From: Caprimulgus europaeus | Lineage: Eukaryota; Chordata; Aves; Caprimulgiformes; Caprimulgidae | Assembly: GCA_907165065.1 (NCBI GenBank) | Contig: OU015538.1 | Span: forward strand, 20,413,165-20,477,164 | Direction: 5' to 3' | Length of the DNA: 64,000 nucleotides | Shown: piece by piece, positions 48,535 through 59,700 of the stretch | How the letters are laid out: the number at the start of each line of letters is the position of its first letter | Position numbering within the stretch: position 1 is the first letter of the stretch | The notes under the pieces: model-generated | What the model was told of the DNA's origin: nothing | Databases searched by the model: none | The model's input: only the letters and a program-made list of their open reading frames with translations | Program-made: the position numbers and the translations under genes

Positions 48535-49195
48535 TGTCCTGGTGTGAGCTGGGCCAGAGCTGGTTCTGCTCAGCAGCTGGAGCAGCGCTGGGGGTTGGGT
48601 TCAGCTGGGATTTGTCAGGAGAGAAACGCTGAGAACATCCCCATGTTGGCATTTGTGTCCCTGGCACTGAAGGACTTTGTGTTTGTCCGTCTGCAAGCGC
48701 AAGAGCTCAGGGGTGAGGAATATTGCAATGGATCAGCTCCATGGGCATTGGGCTCTGCCAAGGGGCTGTTCCATCTCCTGTCCCCCATGGGCAGGAGATC
48801 CATGAGGGGCTCTTCCTCTCTGGCTCTCTCTGGCTCTCGCTCGGGCTCTGGCTCTCCCGGGATTGCGGTTTCGGGTCGGGATTGTCGCTGCTCCGGGATC
48901 GTTCTCTGGGAACGGGCCGGGCTGGGTCGGCGGGTGGTGAACAATGGCACTGGGCAGCACTCATCTGCATATTTTATTACTATTAATTACTATTAATCAT
49001 TGCTATTTTAATATCAGTATTCTTTCAAGGTTTTATTTTATTTCAGTGATTAAATTGTTCTTCTCTCCCCCTACAAGTCTCCTTCCCCTTGCCCCCCAGT
49101 TCTCTCCCCTGTCCCTGAAGGTGAGGGGGCAGTGAGTGAGCAAGCAAAGCGAGTGTTTGGCTGCAGCCCAGTGCTGGCCCAGTGAAACCACCACA
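48535..49195 (+). mobile_element. Solo LTR of an avian endogenous retrovirus, degraded
   Basis: The left edge TGTCCTGGTGTGAGCTGGG and the right edge ('gggggcagtgagtgagc' ... 'gtgaaaccaccaca') match the termini of the common avian ERV LTR type known from zebra finch, as I remember it. Between them lie the expected 'gtcggcgggtggtgaacaat' motif, a TATTACTATTAATTACTATT-like AT-rich section, the polyadenylation hexamer ATTAAA at 49049-49054, and a C-rich 'gttctctcccctgtccc' section. It is about 660 bp, in plus orientation. No internal gag/pol/env sequence flanks it, so it is a solo LTR left by recombination. I see no matching target-site duplication, which with the divergence points to an old insertion. 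I am sure it is an LTR. The exact family (ERVL versus ERVK type) is uncertain. Confidence 0.85.
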
Positions 49196-50648
49196 CTCGT
49201 GTGGAAAATCAAAGGCCTGATCCTCCTCCCTTTTCCATAGTGCGATTTCCCTGCTCACAGTGAAGCTGCTTTCGCTGTGCAGCAGTGAGCTGCAGACCCC
49301 GTTCCTGGGAAGAGGCAGCTCTTCTGCAGGAGCTGCAGATGCAGCTTCCTCCCAGGACTGGAAAACAATAAGTTTTCAATCAAGCCAGCATCTTCCAGCA
49401 GGCTCTGAGCCCCGTGCCTGGGGGGATCCGGCTCCAGCTGCACCGCGCTGTGATTCAGGGCAGGAAGCCGAAAACAGCACGCCCAAAGGGAAGCGCCAGA
49501 GGAATTTAGGGAGACAGAAAGTAATTAAATAGCCTGGAATTCATCCAGGTCTTTGGGGTTGTCACCCCATCTCCTAACGACCACACACGGCCTGGGTCTC
49601 TGCGTTGTGTCCCCTCTGAGGCGCAGTGTCCTGGGCAGTGGGACCGGAGCCGTGTGAAGCGGTTCCTTGGTGCTGGTTTCAGCTCCAGCCTGGAGCTGTG
49701 TTTTGAACCCAGCTTGCAGTGCAGTTTTCTGCAGGGCCACAGGGAAGTTTTGCTTTGGGAGCTCTCACTGTGGCAGTGGGGTGGCCAGACTCTGCTGGAG
49801 CTTGTGATATATATTCCCATGTGAATTTGAAGTGACTTCTCAGACCATCCCTAGCAGTTGCTATATTTATCCTAATGCTGACACATCTTTAAATAGCACG
49901 GTTACATTACAAAGTCCCTGTTTAAAAAGTTTACCCCTATCACTTTGGCTGAGTGTAGTTCATTCAGAGCAGTTTGAAAAGGAGCAGAGCCTCCCTAAGC
50001 GCCTCTTTGATCCTACTAACAGTTTTCTGACCAGAAATAGTTGCCAGAGACTCTCCCTTCCCTGTCAACTCGTTGTTACACCTCTTCTGTAAACATTTTT
50101 CCTCCCTTCTTGTTTTCTTTAGCTTTCCTAAAACACCTCTTTACCATCTTCCAAATCCTACTGAACTGTTTCCAAATTCCTCATGGCCTCCCTTTCTCAA
50201 CACAGCCTCCTGGTACACGCTGCCCTCGGCTGCCAAGTACGTGGTCCTCCGCTTCACCTTGGAGTCAATGACTTATTTCCAACCATCCCTTGAGAAGTAT
50301 GATTTCACCTCTTTGGCTGGGGTGCTCTGCTCCAGTACTGGTGGGACATCTGTTTGCAATGTGAATGACAGAAAACTATAGCCTTTTATTTTTTTTAACT
50401 TCTCCTTCTTGCTGGCTCTTCACACTTAAACTTGGCTTCTGCTCATTCAGAGCGCTGATGGATGCCTCTTTAATCACAGGAGCGCTTTGCACGTACCTCT
50501 GGCAGCTGCCAGCTCTGGTCCTGTGCCCGTGGTCAGGGAGCAGCTGCCAAAGCAAGGAGCAGCTGGTGGTGAGCAAGCCCAGGGGCACTGCTCCTCTTTC
50601 CCAATCTCTTTCTTTTTCATGTGCCTTTTTTTGCACTGTCTTTTAGTG
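49196..50648. other. Non-coding DNA between LTR and CR1
   Basis: Moderately GC-rich to about 49.8 kb, then pyrimidine-rich. No open frame resembles a known protein. Confidence 0.5.
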
Positions 50649-50850
50649 AAGCAGGGACACCTTCCACTAGACCAGGTTGCTCAAAGCCTCATCCAACCTG
50701 GCCTTGAACACTTCCAGGGAGGAGCAGCCACAGCTTCTCTGGCCAACCTGGGCCAGGGTCTCACCACCCTCTGGGTGAAAAATTTCCTCCTAATATCCAG
50801 CTTAAATCTCCCCTCTCCCAGTTTAAGCATCGTAGCTTCTCATCACTAGA
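50649..50850 (-). mobile_element. CR1 LINE fragment, antisense, lacking its 3' tail
   Basis: It starts abruptly at GCAGGGACACCTTCCACTAG without the terminal repeat tail, continues through 'cctcatccaacctggccttg' and 'ttaaatctcccctctcccag', and decays near 50850. The missing tail distinguishes it from ordinary 5' truncation: the 3' end was lost after insertion or broken by rearrangement. Confidence 0.88.
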
Positions 50851-52629
50851 GTAGCTCATGGTTGTATACCCCGTTCTTCACCCCACGTTGCCTGGCAAGG
50901 GCTGTAACCCACCTTTTGCTTCTCTTCCAATCTGCTGCTCAGTCTTTGCTCTTCTCCTCTCTGGAACACTTTTGTTTGACCCTTTTCACTTTAGCTCTGC
51001 AACAAGCCCAAGTCAGGACCGTAGCTCTGTCTCTGCGCCGTGTTGGAGTTAAACCTTCCCCTTGTTTTAGGAGAACACATGGTTTTGCTTAGCACTAGCT
51101 GAGGAATCACAAGCCGTGTGTTTTGAGTATGTATCTGCCAAGGTAAGTAATCTCTGCTGTGAACTCGAACAATCAAAGCTCGTGGTTATTTGTTTTCCTA
51201 TGTATAGATTTACCAGCTGCTGGTCTCTGACTTTTATTGATGTTTTCTTTTCTCTAATCAAGCCGTCATTGCCCCGTTTAACTAGGCGGGCTGTTCTCCG
51301 ACGTGCCGTGGGTAGCTGGGCACACTGAGAGGCTTCTCCAGCGCCCAAGGCAGCACAGCTCTCCTGGGTGCCTGCAGCAGGATGGGGCAAGGAATCCCAA
51401 TTTACTGTTTCTATCAAATCTGCTGGGGAGGAACAGGTACAAGCAGTGTTTTACACATCCAGACTCTTCCCTGTAGTCAGCCTCCCGAAAAGGACTTACA
51501 GAAATCTTCATACAGGCTATTCAAAATGTCAGGGGATCCTGAAAGAAGTGACTTGATGTTTTATATCAGCTTTTCTGAAACATGCAGCGTGTGTTTGCTT
51601 AAAGATCATAAGGGAAACCCTGACTCTAAAGGTGTGTGTTGTATCTGGTGAGGAGACTCCTGAGAAGCTTTTGTGATTCACTTTGATTTATGTGTTAGTT
51701 ACTTTCTGAGGGAAAGCTTTGCAGAAAGAGCATATCCTGGAGCCATCCTGCCTAGATCTTTAATCTTGTCCTTCACAGGTGGGCACTGGTGTTCACAAAA
51801 CTCCTGATAACTCTCAGAGGCTTCCTGGCTGTGTGTCACTTAGCCCCACCAGAGGATTGTATGGCTTTATCTGCTCCAGCGTCCGTGGGTTGGACACGCT
51901 GCACGAGGATGACCAGAAACTATTTGTGCTGCTTAAGGTTCAAATCAGCAGTTCTCCATGCACCTTACACTGAAAAAAATTAAGTGTTTTTAGGCATGGT
52001 TATCAGATTTACAAAGCTGGTGCAGAAGGAGTTTCAGTTATGGAAAGAACTCCTCAGTAAAGGCTCAGGAAGGGTTTACTGTAAAAAAAATGTGTTTTGC
52101 AGAACTGCCTTGGTAGCATTGACACAGAAAATAAAAACAACTTCACACGCTGTCATTTAGAATTTCCTCCCTGCCTAGTGTCTTAACCTCAGACAGGTGT
52201 GGAGAGAGCAGTGGTATCAATTTAGACTGCAACCAGAACATTCCAAAGCTAAGAAATGTCACTGTTTCAGTTATCTGCACAATTTATTGTTTCCCCCACA
52301 AGCTGCCACTCCGTTTTGGTGCACAGGGGGACAAACAGCAGGTTTCAGGGTTTAGAAAATTGGCTGAGTCTTTACAAAGAAAGAGTTTATCTACCTCAGA
52401 GGGCTTTTTCCTTGCCAGATGTCAAAGGCTTCCTCACACAATGACAGCAACAGAGATTCTTGGGACAGTTTTTGAGACAATTTTAAAATGCAATTTGGGA
52501 GCTGTTATCACTTGCCCATGCAGTATAGAGAAAAAGAGATTTGACATGTGGGTCCTCTCTGATAATCTACTGACCATTTGGTTTAGTTCTGGAGTTATTT
52601 GCCACACATGCAGGCATAGAGCACTTTCA
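50851..52629. other. Non-coding DNA between CR1 fragments
   Basis: No coding similarity or named repeat is visible. Confidence 0.5.
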
Positions 52630-52950
52630 AGGTTACAACAACCTGAAAGGAGGTAGTAGGGAGGCAGGTGTGTGTCTTTTCTCCCAGGTAACTAGTGACA
52701 GAACAAGAGGAAATGGCCTCAAGTTGTGCCAGGGGAGGTTCAGATTGGAGATCAGGAAAAATGTCTTCACTGAAAGGGTTCTCAGGCATTGGAACAGGCT
52801 GCCAAGGCAGTGGTGGAGTCCCCATCCCTGGAGGGATGTAAAAGCTGGGTAGATGGGTTGCTGAGAGATCTGGTTTAGCAGTGGACAGGGACAGTTGGAC
52901 TCAATGATCCCAAAGGTCTTTTCCAACCAAACCAGTCTATGGTTCCATGG
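52630..52950 (+). mobile_element. CR1 LINE 3'-end fragment
   Basis: Sense-orientation CR1: 'acctgaaaggaggtagtagg', 'gacagaacaagaggaaatgg', 'cattggaacaggctgcc', 'ggtggagtccccatccctgg', then 'cttttccaaccaaacc' and a decayed tail near 52940-52950. About 320 bp, 5'-truncated and non-coding. Confidence 0.93.
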
Positions 52951-54534
52951 TAAAATCTCTTTAGCCCCAGGGAAACACTGGGAGCAGCCAGAGGCTCAGC
53001 CTGCCCTGCAGCCTGGCTGGACCCAGCACCTCGCCAGGAAAACCTCAACCTGTCCTCCTGGCACGGCTTGCACATGTCTTTTTTTTTTGGTCCAGAGAGC
53101 CACAGGCAAAAAACCAACTGGCCCAGAGCCCGGTGGAGCTGCGTGTGCGAAAGCAGGGCCAGACCCCAGCAAAAGCACCCCCAGGGGCAGAGTCAGGGAG
53201 AGCGAGGTCGGGTCTGCTGGGAGGGAGCGGGCTGTGCTCCAGTGCAGAGGCACAGACCACGTAATCCCGCTTTCCCTGGCTGCAGGAAGAACTGTCCTCA
53301 GCCTGGCAGACACCCAGGGCACGATGCCTGTGTCCTCGTTCTCTAAAGGGAGGTTTGGCGCTGGGAAGGGAGAAAGGCAGGCAAGTTTCTGGCCCCTTCT
53401 CCCCCAGGGAGGAGCTGGTTCTCCTGGGGAGGAGCAGAGGGGAATGCTACACAAACCTCCTACACAAACCAGGACAAACAGTATCAAAAACCCATCAAGT
53501 GCCACAAAACAAGCCCTGGGACACAGATAACAGCAAAATCTCTGCTCACCAAAGCTCCCCATGCCACGACCTGCAGATGGTTTCCAGCTCAGGCGGGGAG
53601 CAGGCAGCAGTCTGGCTTTCACCCGTCTGTCCTGAGGGTTTCTGTCAGTCCGTGCAGCACTCGCCGTTTGGTCTCGTTCTATTTGGCTGGGTTTTTCTTC
53701 ATCTACCTGAGAGGATTTCCTGAGCTGCATCGATTCTGAGCATGCTCTGAGCTCTTCACCAAGGACACTACATGGAGGAGCACTGAGGTTGCCCTGGCTC
53801 TCAGCTGAGCAGGTCTCCACAAACACGGAGGGCCCGGTGATCCTGCCGGCAGCTCTGCCCAGGCACAGCACTCCAACCTGATCTTCAAAAACAGCCCAAA
53901 GGGAGGCTGAGAGATGAAAGGAGCCCACAGCGTGTCCACCAAACACAAACCCTTTAATGAAGCCGAGGGGCTGGGGCTGGACCAACAGCTTGGTGAGCAG
54001 GGGGAGATCTGGTAGCCAGTGTCACCATGAATAGACCGCTTGTAAAAAGGCTTACGTGCAATTTGCACAAGTGGGGAGACAGCGCGAGGAAAAACAAGGT
54101 TCAATGAAATCTTTTTAAAAGCTTTGCTTTTTCAGTCCACCTTTCACATTTAAACCGCTACGAATTTGATACCTCCAGATTCAGACTCGTTCCATTACAG
54201 AAGCAAACAGAAGGAGGGAGAAAAAAACTTGTTTGGCTTGATTTTCAGGTGAACTTAGACTTTTTCATAAGCTTTTTTCCTGGCTCTCGCTATGAGTGGA
54301 AGGGAGATAATTTAACACAACAGGATCAGTGTTTTGGCTACCAGCAGTTCTGCAGATAGCTCAGAGAATAAACCCCGTTTTCTATGTTTTGAAGAAGTAG
54401 CCACCTCTGTCATAAAGAAACCCACATTTGTGACTCAGAACGGGATATTCTGCAGAGCAGAAAGTTTGTGGTAGAGCTGTGGGGGAGTGCCCACCCGTGG
54501 GGTTTCGGGCTCTCTGACCCACCCACCGCCAGCC
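52951..54534. other. GC-richer DNA with long chance-like open frames
   Basis: A frame of 329 codons is open on the minus strand up to 53985, but it opens with TTG and its first ATG comes some 85 codons in. A 211-codon frame is open on the plus strand over part of the same DNA. Both-strand openness and Pro/Leu/Ser/Arg-rich composition suggest stop-poor GC-rich sequence rather than a gene. I recognise no domain. Confidence 0.45.
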
Positions 54535-54706
54535 GAAGAGAAGAGAAGAGAAGAGAAGAGAAGAGAAGAGAAGAGAAGAGAAGAGAAGAGAAGAGAAGAG
54601 AAGAGAAGAGAAGAGAAGAGAAGAGAAGAGAAGAGAAGAGAAGGAGAAAGAGAAGAGAAGGAGAAAGAGAAGAGGAAGAGGGAAGTGGAGAGAAGAGAAA
54701 ATGATT
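54535..54706. repeat. (GAAGA)n microsatellite and purine tract
   Basis: A perfect GAAGA pentanucleotide array runs from 54535 to 54643, about 21.8 copies, followed by about 60 bases of interrupted GAGAAG/GGAGAAA purine sequence. It is all purine on the plus strand. Open frames through it (EEKRR repeats on plus, FSSLL repeats on minus) are artefacts of the repeat. Confidence 0.97.
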
Positions 54707-56475
54707 GTGAGGCTGAGCTACCACATTTCTGTGAACCTGATGTAAAATCTAGATTTATTTTTTTTTCCCTTAAACCAAGGTAATAGGGTTCCTGGAAAAG
54801 GTACCTGAAAATGGTGCCAAGTGTGAGCAGGTATAAATACTGAGATGCAGCCTGAGCAAGAGCGTGAGATCCAAATCCATAAGCTCAGAGGAAGCTCAGC
54901 TCTGTGTTATGGCTCCAAAATTACTGCAAAACAGTATAAACATGCCTGGGTTGCCTTGAACTCATTGAGGACCTGCAGCCACCTCCCACGGCAGCTCCAC
55001 ACAGCCACCGAGCCTGCCTGAGTGGGAGGAAATGTCGGAGGTTTTAATGCAGGCTTAAACCCAACAGGCTCTGGAGAGAGCCCTGCCTCTGGGTTACTCA
55101 CACTCCTGGGCTCATCTCTGACGTGCAGCTGCTCAAAGAAAAACCCCAAACACCAAACCATAAACCCCATTATCTTTCTTTCAGAGAAACTCATCTGAGA
55201 AGTGCCCACAGCCTTTCTCTTTTTGCCATTGTTGATGAACTCCTCAGCCCTGGTGGCACCAAGTGTCATCTCCCTGAGGTGATTGATCCAGATATTCCTG
55301 TTCTCTTCTTCAAATCTGCTTATTCCCTCAGATGAAGGACCCAGGGCTGATGTTAGGTTTTTAGGATGCTATTCTTGCTACTTTCTCTGTCACACAGTAA
55401 AATCTGTTCCCCCTGCCTCTAACGAGATGAAATAAGTAACCTGCTATTTTGTGTTCCTCTGCCTGGTGGCTTTCCTCTTAGAAATAAGGCAGAAGCTGCA
55501 GTTTTGGGACTGTTTAGTCGCATGCATTTGGCTTTGGAGTGGTTGATTACCTGAAAGCAGTACCTAGGATGGTCAACAAGAGGTTGTGAGTGCTGTGGAG
55601 ACCTGATTTTCAGAAAGCAGGTGCTCAGCACCCAAAGATCAGCTCTTTAGTCAGAGTGGGTGCCCCAAAATGTGATGAACCTTTTAAACATCTCCATGAG
55701 TGTTTTTGAGGCGTCTTCCCAGCGGTTTTGTGTGTGTTTGTAAAGATATCCTTGCACTGGAAAGAAATACTCCAGATATCCCTACATTTACTGCTGTGGT
55801 GGGAGTCCTGGATCTGTCACCAGACTCCATCACCAGGGAGTGCTGTGTGGAGATTTGAGCTGCTGCAGCAGGGGCAGCTCATCCTGTGCTAATTAACTAC
55901 TGAGAAACGAAGCCAGACAGCCAGGGAGGACGGGCCTGGGGACAGCCCCGCGCTGTTCCAGCACTGAGGGTCTCTGTTCAGCTCAGGTGTCCCTGCACGA
56001 AGCCCAGCGGGTTGAGCTGCCGGGAGCAGCCGGCACCGCTCGGACTCGTGCAGAACCCCAGGTCCCGTCGTGCAAACCGCTCCCCTCCCGCAGATCGCTG
56101 GCAGACACCCTGACTCCCAGAGCTGGCTGGGTGAGCCATGGAGAGCATTAGCTCTTTCTGGTTTGGCTTCTTGTTGCTTTTGCAGCAGTGGTGCTGAGGG
56201 CAGGGAGCAAAACCCCTGTGATCAGGTAAGACAGGGGCTCTGAATACACAGGAGAGAGAACACTTACCTGTGCTGCCCATCCTCAGCCACCATCTGAGAC
56301 ACAAGCAGTTGTCAGCCAGCTTCAGCCCACAGGTACATTTGTAAAAATGAATTTCCTGTGATAATCCAGCTCTCCCTCACCAGCTCCATGGTGAATGTGC
56401 CCAGTGGTCTCAGCAGCAATGAGCAGCGTAGGGCCTGGGAGTGAATGGCTATTGTGCCCGCAGCCATCCTGCAGT
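54707..56475. other. Non-coding DNA, no gene seen
   Basis: No coding similarity. A short CpG-containing patch lies at about 55925-56095. It ends in a CCCTCCCGCAG sequence that could act as a plus-strand splice acceptor, but nothing else supports an exon. Confidence 0.5.
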
Positions 56476-56700
56476 GACATGAGGAAGAATTTCTTTGCTG
56501 AAAGGGTTCTGAGGCATTGGAAGGGGTTGCCCAGGGCAGTGGTGGAGTCCCCATCCCTGGAGGGATTGAAGAGTCGTGTAGACACAGTGCTGAGGGACAT
56601 GGGTCAGTGGGGACTGGTCAGTGTTGGGTTCATGGTTGGACTCGATGAGCTTCAAGGGCTTTTCCAGTCCAGGTGATTCTGGGCAGTTCTGGGATTCTGT
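56476..56700 (+). mobile_element. CR1 LINE 3'-end fragment
   Basis: 'gaggaagaatttctttgctg', 'aaagggttctgaggcattgg', 'gtggagtccccatccctgg', 'cgatgagcttcaagggct' and a GATTCTGGG-type tail. Sense orientation, about 225 bp, shorter than and nearly identical to the 3' half of the copy at 62610-63045. Confidence 0.93.
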
Positions 56701-59700
56701 GGCTGAGAGGGGCAGTGGATCCAACGCCAGCTGCATGGCAGTCAGTAAACTGTTGTTGCATGAGGGCCCACAATGTTGTGCTGATGCTCAGGTAAGATTT
56801 CAGGCAGCAGCAGACACGTGAGCAGGATGTGGCCCTTGCTCCTCCATCCCAAGCCAAGGGGCTCTGCCACGCCGCCGGCAGCTGCCTCCTCCTCCGTGAT
56901 TTTATGAAGTGCTGTTTCAGCCGCGGCTGGGGCTCACCTGTGCTTTATAAATACCTGTTCTCTGCCAGGGCAGGACTTGGGCTCTGAGTCAGCAAAATAT
57001 TTCAGCACCTAATCAATCATACACCAACCTGTGACAGAAGTTAAGCATCTGCTTATTTTTAAGCTTCCACTTATATGTTTTAGGGGGGCTGGAGCAGTAT
57101 TGCCAAGTGATGGCCAAGACCCGGTGCCAGTAACAGTGGCTCTTGCTGCCTACCTGGAGCTCCAGGTGGACCTTGCCTAAGCTACCTTCTGTTCTAACGC
57201 TTTGAAGGCATGAAAAAATAATCCCAAACTGTAAATATGGGAATAAACATTCCCCCAAGTCATCTGCTGTTAATTTACAGTTGAATCAGTTCATTTTAAT
57301 CCAAAAACAGCAGAGCAGTTTGCAGTCTCTGAAGACCGTTGAATGTTATACTTGCTATCATAAGCAAAAGGATTGCAGGGCATGTCTTTCCCCCAACTGT
57401 TTTATTTCACCAAGAGCATTTAGTGCTTTGCCAGATTCTGTCTCGAAGGGTCACTGCAAATGTGTTCTCCTTCTGCTTTTCATATAACACTGAAAAGTGA
57501 GCTGTGGTTGTGTAACTCGTTAACTATTCTTGCAATTTTAGCTTGGAGGCTTCTCTTTTTTTTGATGCAGACATAGTTTGCTCTCACAGACTTATCTCCC
57601 CCTAAAAAAATAAGGATACAAGCAACCTGTGCAGTGCTTCCACAGCAGATTGTTACCTGTGAATATGACCTGAAATAATGTGAATTATTCCTCTCAGAAG
57701 CTAAAGCAAACAAACCAGCCACATTCTTTGAGGTCTTGATTTGGAGAGGCTGCTGATGGCAAGCGCTCAGCCCCCCAGCTGTCACATTGGTCAGCTTTAA
57801 ACACAAAACCTTTTTTCCAGATCACCTTCCGATATGTTGCCTTTTCTCTGCAATATCTGGTACTCGGGTGATCATTGCTCTGTGTGTCACTCATGGGAAC
57901 CTGTTGTTTAACAGCAGAGGAGAGGGAAGGTACAGACAGAGTGAACGAGCTTACCCAGATTGCTCTTGCACTGGACGTTACTCACTTGTCAGGCAGCGAT
58001 TCCTCCCTCTCGGTGCTCATCCAGCCCCCCTGTGACAGATGGCCCCAGCAACGTGTCCCTGTGCCTGATCTCATCTTCCCTTTGAGGAGCATTTTCACTC
58101 ACGGGCTATAGGACACATCCAGGACAGTGCTCAGGGGTTGTGCTGGGGCTGTTGGGTTTTGAAGCAAGAGGTGTAGCCGTTCCCCGGGGTGAAATCCTGG
58201 TGCATCTCCCAGCCGAGCTGGCAGGGACCGAGGCTGCTCCGGCGCACGCTGCTCCTGCTCTGCTCCTCTATGAGCGCTCCCAAAGCACAGAGCTGCTCCA
58301 ATCCCCCCAGAAAACACCTCAGGCACTGCTCAGCTCCGCTCAGAGAAGTTAGGCTGGACAAGGCATGCTGCACGTTAAAATCTGAACAGAGCAAATGGAC
58401 CTTGCCTGATTTATGTCTTTGTTTACCTTTTTTTTTGCCTCATGTGGAGGAAGGACCTTGGTAGGAAACAGTAATGTTCTGCATGTGGCTGTGAGTGCTG
58501 CTGGGTTCAGTGTCTTTGCCGTGTTTGATTCCTTGCAGCTGCTCAGGGTTAGTTAATTATCTCCTTAGAAGAGGAATTTCTGTTTTCACAGGATGACTAG
58601 AAGGCTGATGGGAACACGCAAGAGAGCAGAAACCCAAATATTTAGGCAGACCCGGGGAACACTTCCCATGGCCAACAGCACAGCTGCAGCTCATGCCCAA
58701 TGCTCTGGGGTTGCTTTCTGGGTGATAGGATTTTCGTAAGGGATAAGTTGCTGGAACAGCTTGAAGTGAACATCCCCTTGCACTTGCACAGCCCTGGGTA
58801 TGGAGCTGCCCTGAAAAACAGCAGTGGCACATTTTTGCTTCCCAGAATTGTTCCCCATCAGTTGTTGTTGTCCTGGTGTTGGGTGAAGTCTTACCCTGGG
58901 TTACTGCTGCCTTGGTCCCCACCATAAGGAAGGGTGCTGCGGACCGTGCCGTGGTGACTGTCCTTACAGGAGCACAACAGGTTATCTGGGACAAGGGGTG
59001 GCTCTCTGGCTGCAGAAAACTCACGTAGCTCGGGCTGGCTCTAGGTCTCACCCTGGCTTTCCTCGCTCCATGACTGTGCTCCAGGGCTGGGGAGGATTCC
59101 ATGCAGGCTTCACCAGTGCATGGATGCTCACCCCTCCATGGTGAGCAGCCTGGGGCCTGAGCACGTGGCAGCACAGCTCACACACTCAGGATTTTAAAAA
59201 TATCTTGTGTAAAATATTTTGTTAAAAACATTTTTGTTAAAAAAATATTGTTGCTGCTGAAAAGTACGAAATGAAGCCCAGTCTTGACTGATCTCTCCCT
59301 TCCTTGTAGCCTTTTTAACTAATAATGGGCACATGCAAGTGATTAATGCAACCTCACACGACTGTTTCTCGTTGTTTGTGCAGTCCTCAACTCGTGCTTT
59401 ATCTTCCCAGGACGAGGTGGACGTGTTTGGCATTTCATGCACGAGGGACTTGGCCAGCTTGGCGGGATGACACTCTGCCACCCTGTTGTCACGCCACCAC
59501 AGCTGTGGCAACAGCTCCCAGCTCCTCCCAGCACTCCCCCCACATCCTCAGAGGGTTACACTGGGCTCACTGTTGGAAGGGATCACTTAGTTTATTCCAA
59601 TAATAAATGTTTTTTTAATTTGTAGCCTTAATATCCAAGATAAGCTAGTTCTTGCCTGTGCTATGCAGATACAGTCTTTGCTTCCCCTCTTCCTCATTAA

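Noticed and set aside
54410..54783. Low-complexity EEKRR / FSSLL repeat proteins
   Set aside because: Translation of the (GAAGA)n microsatellite.
58557..59174. 205-codon minus-strand frame
   Set aside because: No recognisable domain, GC-richer chance context, no clear start or splice support.
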